A stretch of 64,000 nt of DNA, taken from contig JASANH010000895.1 in NCBI GenBank assembly GCA_030248295.1, positions 496,001 through 560,000 on the forward strand, in the 5' to 3' direction. Both the position numbers and the translations under genes were made by a program. Below, one piece after another: positions 1 through 11,500 of the stretch. The notes under the pieces are model-generated. The model was not told the origin of the DNA. It ran no database searches and saw only the letters and a program-made list of their open reading frames with translations. Numbering within the stretch: the stretch's first letter is position 1; each line of letters starts with the position of its first letter. Source of the stretch: Mesodorylaimus sp. YZB2_4. Taxonomy: Eukaryota; Nematoda; Enoplea; Dorylaimida; Dorylaimidae.

Positions 1-358
1 GTCATACGGCCCTGAAGGTTTTTAAACTTATCCAATATATTGCATTATGTTGGCTCGAAAATAAAAGCTAGCCAAGCAGTGATAGGAAGAGCGATCTGCA
101 TAGAACTAGCCGCCCTGGCATTGAACGAGCCGACCGACCCTGGATCCCGATCCAAGGTCTGGATCGGCCTGATACTGCACCCATCCGCTTCAGAAAAATA
201 AAAGATTGATAGGGATGATGTATTTGGCATTGTGTCCTAGCATACCTGCCCTGCTTCCTCGTTGTCATTCTGTCAGACCACTTCAACGGACACAAGAAAG
301 ATAAGTAACGCCCACAGTAAAGCGGGATTAAATACCGATTTCAAGACAAGGTTCCTCC
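1..358. repeat. GGATCC-rich dispersed repeat, left edge of window
   Basis: No gene is visible. Bases 1-60 resemble bases 710-775 (same order of GTCATAC, TTTTTAAACTT and CTCGAAAAT words). Bases 120-180 carry runs of GATCC/GGATC, and bases 265-335 (TCTGTCAGACCAC onward) recur near 2945-3005. This is a decayed dispersed element, probably lying in the terminal intron of the flanking SUV39H gene. No protein can be read from it. Confidence 0.6.
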
Positions 359-1000
359 CAGCATCGACCGATCCACCGATCCGGCCGAACCGATCCGACT
401 GCTGGATCGGCATTTCAAATTGCCGCGCATCACCAGCTTGTAAAACACGCGCGTGATACACTTTCTGCGATACCATCGGAAAGCAGGGTTCCCAGCATCC
501 TCTAAATCTTTTAAAACCTCCTTTGATTCAAATACCCTCCCCTAAATCATCATGTGCGCGAGTTTTTGAATGGGTGTCAGAAGTCAGAGAGAAATCAGAT
601 GCAATAGGAAATAAAAGAAATGAATGAGGAGCTTACCGATAGCTTGGGATCAGGATTTTTTCTGTGTTTTGTGCATGAGCCTTTTACCTCACTGAAACAC
701 ACTTTTCAGTCATACAGTTTTTTAAACTTCACCAATTATCAATTATTATATTATATAACTCGAAAATTGATTTAAAAAATACGGAGTTGATACAGGCCAA
801 GATAAGCCATGCCAGCTCATGTCATGGCAGACTTTATCCCACCTGAAATCGACGTTTTTTTCAATCAGTGAATGAAGAACAAAGATTGGACAGAATTTAA
901 TACTCAGTTTTTGGCTTGGGATCGGTTAGGATCGGATCGGGCCGATCCAGAGCATGGATCGGATCGGGATCCGGGCTAAGGGTCGGATCAGTCGATGCTG
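359..1000. mobile_element. TIR element with 8-bp target duplication (hAT-like, non-autonomous)
   Basis: The left end CAGCATCGACCGATCC (359-374) is inverted at the right end as GGATCAGTCGATGCTG (985-1000). The flanks GTTCCTCC (351-358) and GTTCCTTC (1001-1008) agree at 7 of 8 bases, as expected for a target-site duplication. The 642-bp interior has no transposase frame, and an inner segment (about 644-800) belongs to a second dispersed family also seen near 32.2 and 49.7 kb. CAG...CTG ends with 8-bp duplications are typical of the hAT superfamily; that assignment is inference. Confidence 0.6.
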
Positions 1001-1169
1001 GTTCCTTCTCATTTTCCAGCACATAAAGCGCGAGAAATTGTAGTCGGCGACCCAACCCTCGGATTGGTCGCTGCTGAGAACTAGCAGTATCGTATACGTG
1101 TTCATTCAATTGCGGAGACCCCATGAATCTACCCAAGACATACAGTAGACCAAGTCATTCATTACTTAC

Positions 1170-4108
1170 ACTGTGGTTGATAAAACGAGCAACATTGCCA
1201 TAAAATTTGGCGTCGACCACGTACTTCGGATTCTCATCGAAATCCATGCTAAACATGTAGCTGTTGTCCCCACGCGAATCAGCTTCTTTTTTGGTAATAA
1301 TCTTCAAAAAAAACTTTCTTAAGCACTTATCATTTTAAAAAACTAAACTGGACTACCTCGCCGACGTATTCGGACACAAACGTGCCTTTTTTCAGATTTT
1401 TCACAGCTTTCACGCCCCAGCCGCGTCCGTTATCCGTTCGAAAAATGGTCAACTAAAAGAAAAACCACATTGCCGCATTACAAAAAAAGATTCTATTTTA
1501 CCTCGATTTTACGACCTCTCTGCACGATTCGATTGTTGCAGTTTGGACCACAAGTACAAAGCTTATTGCACTCGTAGATTGGACGGCCAGGCGGCAAACG
1601 AATACGACCGTTCGGATAATAAGCGAATTCCGCCATCATACCGCTAGCGCAACAATTGCCATAGCGCGCATTGCACGATCCACCAGCACCCGAACATTTG
1701 CAGCCAATGATAGGCTCAGTCGGAACAAGGATGTCTCCGGATACCAATAGCAACGTGGTATATATGAAATCCTTCGAAGTTAAAGTCGCATCGTCCACAT
1801 TATTTTCAACCCGCAGTTTCGCTTCGCCTGCCTTTACGCAAAGCTTATTAGCATTTTCGAGCCACTTTTCTAATTTCTTTTTGGAATTAATTGAGCTTGC
1901 TTTACGACCGTTTAAGCCATCTGATTCCAAGCCATCCATCGATAAAGCCGTTTTTCCATTACTTACACGACTAATTTCGTATCGTCCAAAACCAAGTTTC
2001 TGAATTCGCCAATTTCCGTAAGGAAATTTGTTGCCTAGATCATTCTTCAGTTGAAGATCAATGGTGTCCTCTACTTTAATACCGTGGCCCTTATCAGGCG
2101 ATTTCGGCAAAAGTTTGTTTGGCGGCGATTGACGGCTACGATGATACGCCTCCACCAATTCAGGGCAGCCCTCGAGATTCTTTTCGCTCTCCCACGTATT
2201 GCTGCTATCATCGTAACCTTCCCATTTGATCAAATATTCGACTCTTTTGTTTTCCTAGAAAAACAACACAATCACGGCACATCACCAAACAGTGTTGCGG
2301 TCCTCAAACTTGGTTACAAATCCTGCACAAGACCTCGGCGCTAACCAGACTGATAATACCTGGCATACTAAAGGAAAACCAGGGTGCTCAGCAGAGCAAA
2401 TTTTAGGACAAAAAATAATCCATGGTAGGAGTGTAATATCCCATTCCTAAAACAGTTAGGCAGCAAACATTTATCAGAGCATGGAGCAAGGAGCGTGGAT
2501 CCGACCCTGGGCCTGGATCGGCCCGATCCACTTCAAACAAATACGGTTGATGGGAATGACGCCTTTAGCGTTGCGCCCTCACCAATCTGCTGTTTTCTTT
2601 CCAGCGTTCGTTCGGGATCAGTTTTTTCGGGATCGGGATTTTCAGTGTTTTTTTGCTTTTAATTCGCTGTACTGCAGGTAACCTACATACAGCCCACCTT
2701 CAGTAGCCAGCAAATATAGAGCCAAACATTTTTTTTGCGCAGTATTTATAATTGCATTCAAAATTAGGCAAGCAGAGAAGGGGAGAATCAGTCACCGATT
2801 AGCAAACAAATCCCCTCCTTCCTCTTTACCAGTTCAATCATCCACCGAAGTTTCATCAGCTTCCTCTTCTTCACACATCTCCACAACATACAAACCCGAC
2901 CATTTTTTTATCGGGATCCCGAATGAACGATATTCCTTTCGTGTCACTCTGTCAGACCACTACAAAGGACACAGGAGAGCTAAGAAGCGCCTAAGCGGGA
3001 TTAAATGCTGATCTGAGAGAAAAAAACGGGATTGTCTCTTAATATGTCACATCATATCGTTTCCAAGCAGATAAAAAGCGAAAAATTTTAGTTGCTGATC
3101 TGGGCTGATCCAGCAGTCGGGATCGGTTCATCCACCCCGGCGGATTAGGCGACGCTGGATCGACTGAACCAGCTTTGTACTTACTGAGCAGTGATTCCTT
3201 CCTGCACCGAAGACCTTTTTTTGCTGCAATGTCCGCAAGACCGCCAGTCATTTATTTGCCTGTTAGATGGCGTCAATGCTAACCTGGTCGACTTTGCTTT
3301 TCTACTATGCGGTTTTGTGCCGCTTTCTTCAAAATGTTTCCGAGTACATTTATGCCTCGTATGTTTAGCCAAGTGTATTTTGTTCAGGCACCTTCAGACC
3401 ATCATAGAGCATAAATTCATAAGCTGATTGTATGTAGGCCTAAGCAAAAACCTACACAGGCTTAAAATTGCAAACAAATCTTATACTGTACTTTACGCCA
3501 AATTTAGAAATTTTTGGGCTGTTTGGCCGAGGAGATATTCAAAATGTTTGATGCAAAGAAAGGAGGGGTCTAGTTATTGTGTATTTGTGCTTGATTAGAA
3601 GGTGTCTGATGCAGATCACCAAGAATAACTGACAAGGGGGTATTTGCCGTCTGCTTACAAACCGAGACAGATAGTTTCTCTTTCTCCACTAAAGTTAAAA
3701 GTTGAAAAATTTGGGCAAATATTACTCCAACGAGTGAGCTTCTATTCTATTTTATTCTTGCCGAAGCAAAAAAACCGTGCACTAAAAAACAGCAAGCGTA
3801 AGCCTGCTGGAAGTTGGTCCAAAAAAGGGCCGGATTCACGGAGCGGTTGAGTAGGTACTTGCTTTGCACCCCACCACCCCAAAGGCCCCAAACAATGGAA
3901 ATGGCCACCTTTAATTGTACCTTATCACCCGCAACCTGATTTCCGTCCTCCCGAAAATTACCTGCGAATATCGATGATCCAGAATTCGCTCTACTTCATA
4001 CTCGCGGTCCGCATCCACTTGCTGTCCTCGTCGCTTCGATGTTGAAGTTGTGGCCCCAAACTCTTTCCGCTTCAGACTCATAATTCTCGCTCGTGCGGTC
4101 AATTTCAT
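1170..4108 (-). CDS. SUV39H: SUV39H-type histone H3K9 methyltransferase, 3' end off window
   Basis: Methylates histone H3 lysine 9 in heterochromatin. Visible exons in gene order: 3962-4108, 1502-2254, 1357-1452, 1170-1301, all joining in phase 0 (376 codons). The first exon ends in the start of a chromodomain (EYEVERILDHR), completed by RVEYLIKWEGY after a 1.7-kb intron. Exon 2 also holds the cysteine-rich pre-SET zinc cluster. Exons 3-4 encode SET motifs GWGVKAV, EYVGE and NVARFINHS. The cofactor-site remainder, the post-SET cysteines and the stop are not found before the left edge, so the gene probably continues out of the window. A second in-frame ATG at 4081 (MSLKRKE) may be the true start. 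No eIF2-gamma fusion is visible. Introns 1 and 4 are full of GGATCC-type repeats. The domain order makes SUV39H far more likely than G9a or SETDB1. Confidence 0.9.
2480..3175. repeat. GGATCC-rich dispersed element inside SUV39H intron 1
   Basis: Blocks near 2494-2530, 2610-2640, 2940-3020 and 3100-3165 match the element blocks at 1-470 and 9.6 kb (same order: CCTGGATCGG, then GACGCC/GATG words, CTGTCAGACCAC, GCGGGATTAAAT, then GGATCGGTTCATCC). The ends are degraded and no clean target duplication is seen. Confidence 0.5.
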
Positions 4109-4941
4109 AAATGGTCAGAAATAATTACAGAATACAGTGCAGCCTAGGAATAGCGATACGGCTTAGGTATATACGAGATCTCGGATATAAAGCAAACAGC
4201 TCACGCTTCTTCGCTTCGGTCCCCTCGACTCCACCTCGACGCGAGACGCGACACGCTTAAAAAAAATTTGCATCTCCCCGCCATTTTTGCAGCATTTAGT
4301 AGTAAATATAAGTTTCGGATTCTCTTCTCAAAAGTTGAAAAAAATACATAAAAACTTTTTCACCAGCATGCGAGCTATGACCAAAAAAATTTATCTTAAA
4401 TTGATTTTTCTCTTAGCTTTGCTAGAAAATTGTATTTTAGTTTATATCTGAAATGTAATTTTACACAGTTAGCTGACCGACATTCGCTAGCCACTTTTGC
4501 CAGCCAGATGGTGGGTGGGCTGTGGTTGGGTTTGTTAATGGTGAATCTTTCTTCGTTGGTGAGATAGCATAAAGTAAAGAACTGCATAAAGTAAGTTTCT
4601 ATTCTGGTATTTTCCTTTTCTTTTCCAGTAGTCGTAGGTCTTTTGGCTTTTGTACCTTTCGGCAAACCCCAGCATGATCCTACTGTACATACTAAGTATA
4701 CGTATCTTATCGTGATTCATCGTTCCGTTTTCTAGATTCCGAGAATATTTCAACGGAAAATAGCCCAGTCATCGTTATTCAGCAGGAGAGAACTCGAAAC
4801 AACTCATATTTTGGAGAAATTGCTACTCTAATATAAAAAGGTAGGAGCTGTTTTTTGCAGTCTAAACCGCTGGTCTGTGGGATCGCTACATACGTTGGCT
4901 TTGTCTTATGCTTTCAGATCCTCAATCCCATCGCCTAACCT
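4109..4941. promoter_or_regulatory. Divergent intergenic region between SUV39H and ALG13
   Basis: This 833-bp stretch separates the two outward-facing genes and must hold both promoters and 5' UTRs. It is AT-rich. I see no clear TATA box or initiator that I would commit to and no credible ORF; the 60-90-codon frames at 4396-4753 have no recognisable content. Confidence 0.4.
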
Positions 4942-5454
4942 ATGCCTAACTCGGTTCAGCTATCAAAAATTTTTGTTACGGTCGGCACAACTGAATTTGA
5001 CGACTTGATTCGCACTGCTTCTGAACCAGCCGTCTTGGAACTTTTGGCTTCGAAATATTCTTGTCGTACATTGCTCTTGCAAATCGGTCGTGGTGCATAC
5101 GAACCAGAAAACAATTTCTCGTCTCGTCCGATAGTCGATTATTACCGTTTCAAACCGTCCATACGTCCAGATTTATCGGAGGCGGATTTAGTCATCAGTC
5201 ACGCCGGCGCCGGAACCTGCCTGGAAACTTTGGAACTGGGAAGGCCATTAGTGGTGGTAGTAAACGAAACCTTGCACGACAACCATCAATTCGAACTGGC
5301 TCGTCAATTATTCGACGACGGTCATTTATTCTATTGCACTCCGCAAACGCTCTTGAACACGTTGAATCTTCTCGATCTGTCTCGACTGAAACCTTGGAAA
5401 GCAGCAAATCCTCTAATTTTCACTGACTGGTTGGACGAACGGATGGGATTTTGA
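4942..5454 (+). CDS. ALG13: UDP-GlcNAc transferase catalytic subunit ALG13
   Basis: A 170-residue single-exon protein, close to the length of yeast and short-form animal ALG13. With membrane-bound ALG14 it adds the second GlcNAc to dolichol-PP-GlcNAc on the cytosolic face of the ER, an early step of N-glycosylation. The family features are visible: N-terminal KIFVTVGTTEFDDLI, then the C-terminal GT-B donor site ADLVISHAGAGTCLETL followed by GRPLVVVVNETLHDNHQFELA. There is no signal peptide or membrane segment, as expected. ATG 4942 is the first in-frame start before the VTVGTT motif. The stop is only 51 bp before the intersectin ATG on the same strand, and TTTTTTAG lies directly after it, so the two genes may share a transcript. 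Confidence 0.93.
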   Translation: MPNSVQLSKIFVTVGTTEFDDLIRTASEPAVLELLASKYSCRTLLLQIGRGAYEPENNFSSRPIVDYYRFKPSIRPDLSEADLVISHAGAGTCLETLELGRPLVVVVNETLHDNHQFELARQLFDDGHLFYCTPQTLLNTLNLLDLSRLKPWKAANPLIFTDWLDERMGF

Positions 5455-5505
5455 TTTTTTAGCTCGGCTCAACTGCTTAGTTTTTCATCAAGTAGAGCGG
5501 GCATA

Positions 5506-8500
5506 ATGAACGCGTGGACAATATCGCCCGATGATCGTCGAAAGCACGACGAGCAATTCATCTCTTTAAAACCAATCAATGGCTTCATCACAGGCGATCA
5601 AGCTCGAGAATTTTTTCTCAAATCCAATTTACCTGGATCTGTCCTAGCCCAGATTTGGGACTTGGCCGATTTTAACAAGGATGGAAAAATGGATCGACGA
5701 GAATTTTCAATTGCTATGCATTTGATAAAGAAGAAATTGCAGGGTGTCACCTTACCGACAACATTACCAGACTCGTTGAAAATGGATCCTAATCCAGCGA
5801 TGAACTATCAAACAAGTATTGCTTCTCAAATGACTTCATTTCCGTCTACTCAAATGGTCAGACAGCCTTATATGCCTTCCGTCATGCCTCCTGTGAGTAA
5901 TCAACCTATCACCATGGCTCCTATCATGCATCCTCCAATGCTACAACCCGCCTATTTTGGTGGTGTCGTTCCGACCTCCACCCTGAATCAGCCGCCGCCA
6001 GGTCCGCCTGCGAACACACACGCCGATTGGACGATGCCTCAGGCCAGCAGATTGAAGTATAGCCAACTGTTCAATTCGCTCGACAAAGGAAAAACAGGAT
6101 TTTTATCCGGTGCTCAAGCGAGAAGTCATTTTGGTCATTCCGATTTGCCGAGCACAACATTAGCCATGATTTGGTATTTGTCCGATTTGGATAAAGACGG
6201 GCAGTTGACGGTGGACGAATTTTCTATAGCGTCACATCTAATCGATATGGCCAAGCGTGGTGCCACCATACCGAAGACATTGCCACCCGAACTGGCGCCG
6301 GTCAATTGGAAGGTTGGTTTCCATCATCAACGAACGGCTAGCTTCGGTAAGAGAAGGAAAGTCTATTTTATATCTGCATGATTGAAAGGATTTAGGCCAG
6401 TCTATTTCCCCCTTGCTAGCTTTTATTTCCTGCAGCTCGGGTAAAGAGATTAGTTTACGCCAACCAATTTTGCCCCATTTACTTAAACGAGCATGGCTAG
6501 CCTCGTAGATTATTGATTTCTTGCCGTTTCTATTAACAGACAGTTGTCACTGGGGATTCGAGCTTGTTAAGAATAACCTTCTAATCGAAAGCAACGTTTT
6601 GAATGACGGGGGACCAATATAATGAGACTAGATGTATGCGCGGGTGGGGAGCGACAATTTGCCCGGGTCTTAGAATCCGTTGCGCCTAGACTTAAAACAA
6701 GGTGGAAGGGTTTGAGCCCCCCCCCCCCCCCGGGACTGAATCGTTCGGCTCGCATCCAGGTGCGACCGGATCCAAAAAAGATCCGGATCCGGCCGGATCC
6801 GGATCTACCGGATCTGAAAAAGCCGGATCTACCGGATCTAAAAAAATTTGAACAAAATTTCAATCAAATTCGTTTTTCGTCAATTCAAATCATATGATAA
6901 GACAAATCAAACATTCAGAATGAAAAATCAAAGCAATTAATCATAATAATCGATCATCAACCTTGAGAATGCGCTCATTCCGACAAAAAAGATAAATCGA
7001 AATTAACGGCTCTCAAATTACATCTTAAAAATAACAGTTTCTCATAAGTGTCAAATATATTGTATTTGACCATATTTTCATAAGTGGTCAAATTCTTCAT
7101 TTTGTCATAAGCAGTCCAAAATTCAAAGATCCGGTAAGATCCGGCAGAAAAGATCCGGATCCGGTACCGGAACCGGATCCAGTCAGATCCGGCCGGATCC
7201 ACCGGAACCGAAAGATCCGGTCGCACCTGGGCTCGCATTGATAATTTTGCATTTTTAGGGTCGGAAGATGTCGTGCTTTCGCCACGTAGCTCGTCGTCAT
7301 TTTCGTATGAAAGCGGTGATATTATAAAAGCTCCAAAAATGATGTCGAGCTTTGAAGATAAGCGACGACAAAATTTAGAGCGTGGGCAAGCAGAAATTGA
7401 ACGACGAAGAATGGTTTTACAAGAACAGGAAAAGCGAGAAAGGGAAGAAAGGGAAAGAAAACAACGGGAAGAACGAGAACGTCAGGAACGCGAACGAGAA
7501 GAACAAGAACGCAAACGATTACAAGAGTTCGAACGTCAGCAGGCCAGATTACGCGAAGAACAAGAAAAGCGTGAGCAAGAATACAAACGGATACTGGAAC
7601 AGAAGGATGCGGCGAGAAGAGAAGCGGAACGTCAACGGCAAATGGAACTTGAAAGGCAACGAATCCAGGTGCGCTGCGGAGTGTTTTATGTACTTTATTT
7701 AGAAAAAACGTCTTTCTTTGTTTAGGAATTGCGTAATCAACGTCAACACGAACAAGAAGCCGTTTGTCATTCTAAACAAAAACGCATGAATTTGTCGTAT
7801 CAAGTGCAAGCACTGACGGAAAAGGCACAAGATTTGAATACGAGAATAACTGTAATGCGTGACAAGGTCGGCAATGCGACCGCGTCATTCGAAATGATGA
7901 AAGCTATTCGTGATAAGACTCTGATGGAGATCGAAAATGGGAGTAGAAAAGTTCAAGAATTAAGAACGAAGTCAATGCAGTACGAGAATGAGAAATTGGC
8001 TTTGCTGGCCAAGAAACGTAGCGCGGCTCCGTTGGGCAATGCAACCATTTCCGATTCCTATCGACAAACTTTGACAGCTTTGAAAAGCAGCGAAACAAAT
8101 TTGGATAATTTACGACGATCGCTGGCCGAAGTGGATGAATTGATTAGACAGAAGCAAATGGCCATTCAAAGCAAGGAAACGACGTCTCGGTCTTCGTTGG
8201 ATCAAGCTCGGAAGCAGGCGACGGAATATAAGGAGCTGGTGCAACGTGTCAATAGCATGTTAGCCAAAGTGAGAAGCGCGAAAAGTTCGGGGGCTGCGTC
8301 GTCGAATGGTCTCAATTCTTGGGCACCGAGTAATGGCTTATCATCGAACGATAGGATGGATGAAAAAATGAATACGGTGCAATATCGAGTGGTCTTCGAT
8401 TTCGATGCGGCCAATGAAGGGGAACTTAGTTTGCGAGTGGGCGACATTGTTTTGGTTTTTATTGATCATCCAGTTGAAGAAGGATGGCTGGCGGGACAGA

Positions 8501-11500
8501 TCGGCACTCAAGTGGGATGGTTTCCGAAAGATTTTGCTGTACCGTTGGACCAAGCAGCTAGTGCCGACGAGTTTCCAACGCCTGAACAACCAGCGCCAGC
8601 AACGGGAGGGGCGAAGTCGTCGATGGCTGAAAGGATACGTCGATTCGAAGAGAAGACACACGAGGCGCCCTCTGTCAGTTCGACCCGTGCTGAGACAGCA
8701 GACCAGATGGGCGAATGGTACGCCGCTGCTTATCCGTTCGTTGCCACTGAAGCGGGTGATTTGGGATTTGAAGTTGGCGAACAGATTTTTGTCATCCAAA
8801 AAGGGGACGAATGGTGGACGGGTAGGATCGGCGATAGAGAAGGCATTTTTCCGTCCAATTATGTACAAGAATTGACTCACAGTCAGTCCGAGACATTCGA
8901 ACAAAAGGGCTCTGGTCCCAGTGTCGTCACGAAGGAGCAATTGCCTTCGCCATCGACAGACGTGCCGGTTGGGAGAAAACCTAACGAGACGCCTGTGGTT
9001 GTGGTGGAAGAGGTTGAGCCAGCCGCACCAGTCGAGATGTCTTTCGAAGTGGCTCAAGCAATAGCTCAATATCAGGCGGCGGATGAGGGTCAACTGTCGT
9101 TGGAGGTTGGCGATTTGATTAAGATACGATCCAAGTCACCGACTGGTTGGTGGGAAGGAGAAGTTCAGAGGAAAGGGGAGCCGCTGCGAGTCGGCTGGTT
9201 TCCTGGCAGTTATGTGGAGCTTCTAGAAGGTGGCAACGAGGGTGGTGATGCCGGCCGCGCCGAGGCTCAATCGGCGGCGTCGCAGCAACATATCGAATCG
9301 ACCAGCGAGGAGGCTGGAGCGGAGGAGGCCGAGGTGGTGGAGGCATTGTTTGATTATAACAAGCAGCAGGACGATGAGCTATCTTTTACTCGAGGCTCGA
9401 TGATCGTGGTGCTGGAGAAGTTGGATGGTGACTGGTGGCGTGGGCGACTGGAAGACGGACAAGAAGGGTTACTACCGGCCAATTACGTCAAGCCGAGGTC
9501 AGTTGTTGTTTCGAAGTTTAAAGTAGGGTTGTCCCAGAATAATAGGTTTTAAATTTTTCTGGGTTGTCATTTATTAGAGGCGGTCGATATGCAGTCAGAG
9601 TCCAGCGTCGACTGATCCAACCCTAGGCCTGGATTCCGATCTGATAAAGGGTCTGGATCGACCCGATCCGCTCCAAAACATAGTGGGATGACGTATTTGG
9701 CACCACACCCGCGCCAACCTGCTTGTGTCCTCGCTGTCACTACATGTATATTGGGCCACTCCAAAGGATACGGCGGAACTAACAAGAGGGGGGTCGGACT
9801 TTCTCATTATAATAGGCCATACATTAGCGTTAAGACCATGGGTTAAATTTTCGGGGACAGGGTTAGTCTTTCTCCGTTCAAGGTTGGAAGCGGGTATGAG
9901 AAAAAGCTTTCTGGGTGTTAAAATCCGTCTTTCTGTTCATTTCTTGACATGTTCTTCAAACTTCATGACGTTTACACTGCATTTTTTACCATAAGGCTTC
10001 ACATACATATATATATTGTAATTCTAATGCAGATTAGCAGAGGATTGCTTGCCAGGTTTATCTACGACTGCCTTGATGCAATCTTATTCTTTCTTATTAC
10101 ACGATTTCAAGTGATTCCAAAGACCTTTAGTGGAACCATTTCCGTCAGGGCTTGTAAGGCTTCTTCAAAGTTTGCAGGAGGCAGCTTTGTCAAAATAGGA
10201 TCACACTTCACATATGTTTTCTGTTCAGAGAAAAACACAATCGATCGACAACCAGCAGGCTAGCCCCAAATACCAATACTTACATGATCCTCACTGCCAA
10301 ACATGAGCACTGCGCCATGTTTTGTCGCCATGCAGAAAGGACCAACTATTTTTTACTAGTAACCATCTCTCACAGCATTGCTCACTATGCTTAGCGGGTC
10401 TTTTCTTTTATCTGGCCATCGGAAAGTTTTGGGAGGGGTAAATCCCCGATACGTTCTTTTGAGGGGTGATGGCCATCCCCACGGGGACAGGGATCAGGGT
10501 TGGGGCCCCTGGTCGAACACTACCATACGCTACGATTTCCCAGCAGATAAAGCGCGGAAAATTCTAAATTAATATTGCCGATCCAGCATTCGGATCGGTC
10601 GATGCTAACTGTCAGGGTGAATTAGCCTGGGAACTGTCACGATGTTTCTCCTAGTCAGAGGAATGTATGTGGTTCCGAAACTGGGGTGTACAGTAATTTG
10701 CAATACTGTTTGCAAATTTCGACGCCCTTCCTTATGGGGGAAGTATAGGTTTCTTAGAGGGTAACTGTTATGTAACCCGTCAAAGCCCCTTTCGTGTTAC
10801 GGCCAAGATTTCTCTGCTGAGGTTGGCTTGCAGTATTGTACAGTGTTTCCCAGCCGCAGGTGGAGTCCTAGACTAACCTTTCGTGATTCGGTCGACCGCC
10901 TTCTCTCTTTCGGCTGTCTGGCTCCAAGGGGGTGGACCAGGGGAACATGTGGGCCAATCAGCAATCGTTAGCGATTCCGTATTGACTGCTTCGAAAGGGT
11001 ATATCAGTTCAACCTTTTAGACCGGGCTCGACTGTCAAAAATGGGGACGCGTACGGTGACGATTCTCGCCATTCCTCAGTTGCGTCTACACCAACGAGCG
11101 AACTGCGGAAGCGGAGTATGTACTGTCAGGAACTGGAGCAAACGGAACAAAACTACGCGGACGATTTGAAGATGGTGGTTGATGTGTTCTATAAGCAACT
11201 GGAAATGAGCGGGTTGTTGGCGCCGAAAGAAATGGCCACTTTGTTCATCAATTGGACAGAATTGCTGTCGACGGCAACGGCATTCACAGCCGAACTGAAG
11301 TCGTCGAGTGAAGAGCGTATCGGAGCGACCATTTTGAAGAATATCGACAATTTAAAACGAGTCTTTGTTAATTTCTGTCGGCATCAACAATCTGCTTTGG
11401 ATTTTCTAGTGGCCAAGGAAAAAGCGTCGGCGAGATTTCGAGCATTGCACGCGCAGTGCAGTCAACATCCGGCGGCCAAGGGACTGCAGCTGAGCTATTT

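Noticed and set aside
8341..9093. 250-codon minus-strand frame opposite the intersectin SH3 region
   Set aside because: It is the antisense shadow of a well-supported exon; the plus strand carries recognisable SH3 domains.
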